Below are positions 13,990 through 16,272 of a stretch of DNA of 16,272 bases, piece by piece. This DNA comes from an uncultured Campylobacter sp. GTDB taxonomy: Bacteria > Campylobacterota > Campylobacteria > Campylobacterales > Campylobacteraceae. Every line of letters begins with the position of its first letter. Within the stretch, counting starts at the first letter, position 1. The notes beneath the pieces are model-generated. The model had not been told where the DNA came from, ran no database searches, and was given only the letters and a program-made list of their open reading frames with translations. A program made the translations under genes and the position numbers. The DNA lies in contig NZ_CALHVN010000046.1 in NCBI RefSeq assembly GCF_938039245.1, positions 1 through 16,272 on the forward strand, written 5' to 3'.

Positions 13990-14150
13990 GCGGTCAAATT
14001 TGCCGTATTGCGGGAGGGCGTCAAATTTGATCTAATTTTAAAGCCTGCGACCCATCAATTTGAGCGGGCAAATTTAACCGAGCCGCAAGCGCAAAATCCA
14101 AATTTACCAAAAAGTGGCCCCAAGGCGCACCGACCGGGAGCTGCTAAATT

Positions 14151-15998
14151 TTACTTCTCAAACGCCTTTTCTAGGCTAAACGGAAACGCCTGATAACCCA
14201 TCGCATTGGTCATTTTGATTTCGATTGACGGCTCTTTTGCGCCCCATTCAAACTCGTTGATGTGAGGGCTAGGCACGCCGACCGGGCGGCCCTTGGCGAT
14301 GTCAAACTGCATGCCGGCAACTGCTGAGTAAACCATCACGCTATCAAGGTCGTCTTGATGCTGCGCTAGCGAAGTAACCGAGCTGTACCACTCGCTGCCG
14401 CGCTGTTTGCCGTATTCCCAGACTTGCTCGACGGTTTTAGCTTTTTCGTCGATTTTATAGACGACCGCGCGGGAGTATTTCATGCCCGCCATCGCAGGCT
14501 GCTCCATACCGCGGGTGTCGCCGTTGTCAAAGACGGTTAGATAAACGACGCCCTTTTTAGACTTGCTATCGATTCGGAAAGCCGTATGTTGCGTCCACTG
14601 CCAGTCAAATCCGCCCTTCTCGCTCTCATATCCCGGGCATTTTGAGTACTCGTCCTCGCAGACGATTTTTTTGCCGTCTTTATCCACAGGCTGGAGCAAG
14701 TAGCCTTTAAACTGATCCTTCCAACCTTTGTGCGCGCCCATTATCCATTTGACTTTTTTGTCGCGGCCGATCTTGATGACGGCGTCTTGGTGGCGGCTGG
14801 AGATGATGATACTATCGTCGCTTGGATCATAATCCACGCTATTTACGTGTGCCCAGTTGCGTCCAGGACCCGAGCCCACGATGTCGCCCCATTTTTCGTT
14901 CGTATCCATCGCGGCTAGCTCGTCCGAGCTAGCGGTGTGGCCTGCCTTGCTAGCGTCGATATTTAGGCACACCGCGCCCTGATCGAGAGTTTTTAGCACG
15001 ATGTCGCGATACGGATCTAAAATTTCATACAGCCTAAAATCATCCACGACATTGCCGTCGCGATCGACCTCGACGATGACGTCACGCACCGTTCGGACGT
15101 TTTTGCCGTCGGCACGCTTATAGTTGGCGTTTGCCGCGCGAAGGAAATAATGCCCGTTTTGCGCAACGTCCATAGAGTGCGAGAAGTCGTTGTAGCCCGC
15201 AGGTAGCTCGCGGTTAAAGATTTCGCGGCCCATTATGTCGTATTTGGCGTATCTTTGGCCGTAACCCCACGTCATCGCGCCGTCGTCGTTTTGTTTAAAG
15301 CCCATCATGACGCCCGCGCTAAAGGGCTGCTTGAGGTCGTAAATTTTACTCGGCTCCAGATACCAGCGCACTTCGCCTTTGGTGTCTAGTACGAAGTTAT
15401 TCGGGCTGTAGTTCCACTCGATCGCGCCGCCTGCGGGGTTGTTCCACACGACTTTGGTGCCTTTGCCGGTTTTGTTTACGAAGTTATTTACGTAGTAAAG
15501 GCGGTTAGCAAATTTAGCGCTCGGAGCCTTCACGACCTCGATTTTATCAAACAGCGCGCCCTTTTGAGACGGCATGCCGGAGCTCTCCAAATAAATCGCT
15601 GGAGCGTAAATTTTATAGGTTTCTTTTACATGCTCGGTTTGGCCCTTGTAAATTTTATCGTACTCGACCTCGACTGTGTTTTGATAGTCGGGGTAAAGTC
15701 CAAAAACAGGTATTCCGCCGTGAGTGCGCAGATGCTTATCGGCGACTTTATAGCTGATAACCTGACCGCCCGGCTTTGGCAAGATGGTGACTTTCGCATT
15801 TGCTAGCGTGTAGCCGCCATTTTTGATGACCGCCGTTAGAGGCGCGATGTCGTATGGATTTACGACCACTTCGCCGATTTTGCCGGGGACGGCGTAGTCG
15901 ATGTGCGAGCCACTAGGTCCGCCGATAGCCAGCGCAGCCGTGCTTAGACCGCCCAGTAACGCCGCAGCCAAGGCGACTGACGAGAGAGTTCTTTTCAT
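14151..15998 (-). CDS. astA: Aryl-sulfate sulfotransferase AstA, periplasmic
   Basis: A 615-residue PAPS-independent arylsulfate sulfotransferase that moves sulfate from phenolic sulfate esters to phenol acceptors. A Sec signal peptide (MKRT, hydrophobic 8-23, AALA) predicts cleavage near residue 24. By comparison with the E. coli CFT073 enzyme, His471 (QWTQHTAF) is the likely sulfate-carrying histidine. His274 (DFSHSMD), His384 (NWAHVN) and Arg402 (SSRHQD) match the other active-site residues; the His-Arg spacing of 18 is the same. Cys447 and Cys454 lie just before the catalytic histidine, where the characterised enzyme has an essential disulfide, so folding probably needs a Dsb oxidase. AAGGAGA precedes the ATG. 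The enzyme is full-length, unlike the astA pseudogene reported in some C. jejuni strains. Confidence 0.95.
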   Translation of the reverse strand: MKRTLSSVALAAALLGGLSTAALAIGGPSGSHIDYAVPGKIGEVVVNPYDIAPLTAVIKNGGYTLANAKVTILPKPGGQVISYKVADKHLRTHGGIPVFGLYPDYQNTVEVEYDKIYKGQTEHVKETYKIYAPAIYLESSGMPSQKGALFDKIEVVKAPSAKFANRLYYVNNFVNKTGKGTKVVWNNPAGGAIEWNYSPNNFVLDTKGEVRWYLEPSKIYDLKQPFSAGVMMGFKQNDDGAMTWGYGQRYAKYDIMGREIFNRELPAGYNDFSHSMDVAQNGHYFLRAANANYKRADGKNVRTVRDVIVEVDRDGNVVDDFRLYEILDPYRDIVLKTLDQGAVCLNIDASKAGHTASSDELAAMDTNEKWGDIVGSGPGRNWAHVNSVDYDPSDDSIIISSRHQDAVIKIGRDKKVKWIMGAHKGWKDQFKGYLLQPVDKDGKKIVCEDEYSKCPGYESEKGGFDWQWTQHTAFRIDSKSKKGVVYLTVFDNGDTRGMEQPAMAGMKYSRAVVYKIDEKAKTVEQVWEYGKQRGSEWYSSVTSLAQHQDDLDSVMVYSAVAGMQFDIAKGRPVGVPSPHINEFEWGAKEPSIEIKMTNAMGYQAFPFSLEKAFEK

Positions 15999-16076
15999 CT
16001 TGTTCTCCTTTATAATGATAAATTATTTCATTACCGTAATTTTAGTGAATATTTCTAACATAAAAATCACGCCATT

Positions 16077-16082
16077 ATTATA
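16077..16082 (-). promoter_or_regulatory. Possible -10 box (TATAAT) of astA
   Basis: The minus strand reads CTATTTATAATAATGG. It would give a leader of roughly 70 bases to the ATG at 15998. A second TTATAA nearer the gene overlaps the ribosome-binding site and is too close to serve. Confidence 0.45.
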
Positions 16083-16198
16083 AATAGCTTAAATCCAAAA
16101 AATAATTCAAATTTTTATATTTTCCGCTAAATTTAGCCTAAATTTTATGAATTTAATCTAAAATTTATCTTAGCGTGAGTTTTGCGGCGGCGAGGGAA

Positions 16199-16204
16199 TA
16201 TAAA
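16199..16204 (+). promoter_or_regulatory. Possible -10 box (TATAAA) of the right-edge gene
   Basis: The plus strand reads GGAATATAAAATTAACC, 35 bases before the ATG at 16240. Predicted start is near 16211, leaving a short leader containing AAGGAG. Confidence 0.45.
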
Positions 16205-16239
16205 ATTAACCCAAACGAAATCATTTTAAGGAGCACTCC

Positions 16240-16272
16240 ATGAATCTACTTTCTAAATTTAGCAAAGGCTTT
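16240..16272 (+). CDS. 5' end of a plus-strand gene, runs off the right edge
   Basis: Eleven codons (MNLLSKFSKGF) begin at an ATG 6 bases after AAGGAG (16228-16233), with a -10-like TATAAA further upstream. The basic, then hydrophobic start could lead into a signal peptide or membrane segment. The fragment is too short to identify. In other Campylobacter, astA has Dsb oxidase genes nearby, so a DsbB/DsbI-type or accessory protein would fit, but that is context only. Confidence 0.6.
   Translation, partial: MNLLSKFSKGF

Larger units (their letters stand above)
13660..13990. ncRNA. Candidate structured small RNA(s), strand uncertain
   Basis: Five stem-loops occur within about 330 bases. On the plus strand, TATAAA near 13672 could start a transcript at about 13680 running through all of them. 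On the minus strand, TATAAT at 13770-13765 could start a short RNA (about 13758 to 13680) containing the ACTATG/CATAGT and GCCCC/GGGGC hairpins. I checked for tmRNA, 4.5S RNA, RNase P, tRNA and common riboswitch signatures and found none. Confidence 0.3.
13546..14150. other. Non-coding region between astA and DUF3737 with several hairpins
   Basis: About 600 bases without a convincing ORF. Stems are GCCCC/GGGGC (13688-13711), ACTATG/CATAGT (13730-13747), GGGGC/GCCCC with loop ATAA (about 13833-13846), a 10-bp stem at 13874-13923 and a 16-bp stem at 13931-13989. -10-like boxes exist on both strands (minus 13765-13770, plus about 13672-13677). It could hold one or more small RNAs plus the astA terminator. 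Confidence 0.5.
15999..16239. promoter_or_regulatory. Divergent promoter region between astA and the right-edge gene
   Basis: 241 very A/T-rich bases separate two divergent starts. Candidate -10 boxes face outward at 16077-16082 (minus) and 16199-16204 (plus). I see no clear operator repeat. Confidence 0.5.

Noticed and set aside
13660..13990. tmRNA, RNase P RNA or 4.5S RNA
   Set aside because: I looked for the tRNA-like ends of tmRNA, the GAGGAAAGTCC core of RNase P RNA and the GGAAGGGAGCAGCC loop of SRP RNA on both strands and found none.

Overview
The window looks like a chromosomal stretch of a Campylobacter of moderate GC content, plausibly from the oral C. rectus / C. showae / C. curvus side of the genus. 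Three things support this: the AAATTT/AAATTTG words recur everywhere in and between genes; the proteins are Campylobacter-like (the AhpC closely matches what I recall of C. jejuni AhpC); and the gene order partly follows C. jejuni as I recall it (fabH-plsX-rpmF-yceD-ndk-fdxA, and ilvE next to an SPFH membrane protein). The species is inference. Every gene except a fragment at the right edge is on the minus strand, so operons read from high to low coordinates.

Left part (1-4100): a possible 5' fragment of an unrecognised membrane-type gene, a HerA/DUF853-type ATPase, a PilZ (c-di-GMP receptor-like) protein and a 2-Cys peroxiredoxin (ahpC). The last three appear to be separate units with their own -10 boxes. 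About 4230-5290 contains no intact gene, but minus-strand fragments in several frames look like the successive parts of a DUF2920 protein, so I call it one heavily decayed pseudogene.

Middle (5399-8687): the conserved operon ndk - yceD (DUF177) - rpmF - plsX - fabH joins nucleotide metabolism, the 50S subunit and the start of phospholipid and fatty-acid synthesis. A 2x[4Fe-4S] ferredoxin (fdxA) lies upstream with a 9-bp inverted repeat over its likely -10 box. rpmF is only 48 codons. yceD and possibly plsX use TTG starts.

8688-9271 is non-coding; it holds the inverted repeat, overlapping pairings and a strong hairpin that probably ends the ilvE - SPFH operon (9272-11298). Upstream of ilvE are two ORFs (80 and 195 codons) in the same frame, split by one TAA. 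They may be a single gene with a nonsense mutation, or a coupled pair. A DUF3737 right-handed beta-helix protein follows at 12706-13545.

13546-14150 is non-coding but rich in hairpins, with -10-like boxes on both strands, and is the best place for an undescribed structured RNA. The right end is a secreted aryl-sulfate sulfotransferase (astA) with its active-site histidines and a cysteine pair suited to a disulfide, divergent from a gene that starts at 16240. I see no tRNA, rRNA, CRISPR array or intact insertion sequence. No entirely new system is evident; the most unusual items are the split ORF pair, the decayed DUF2920 gene and the structured intergenic region.
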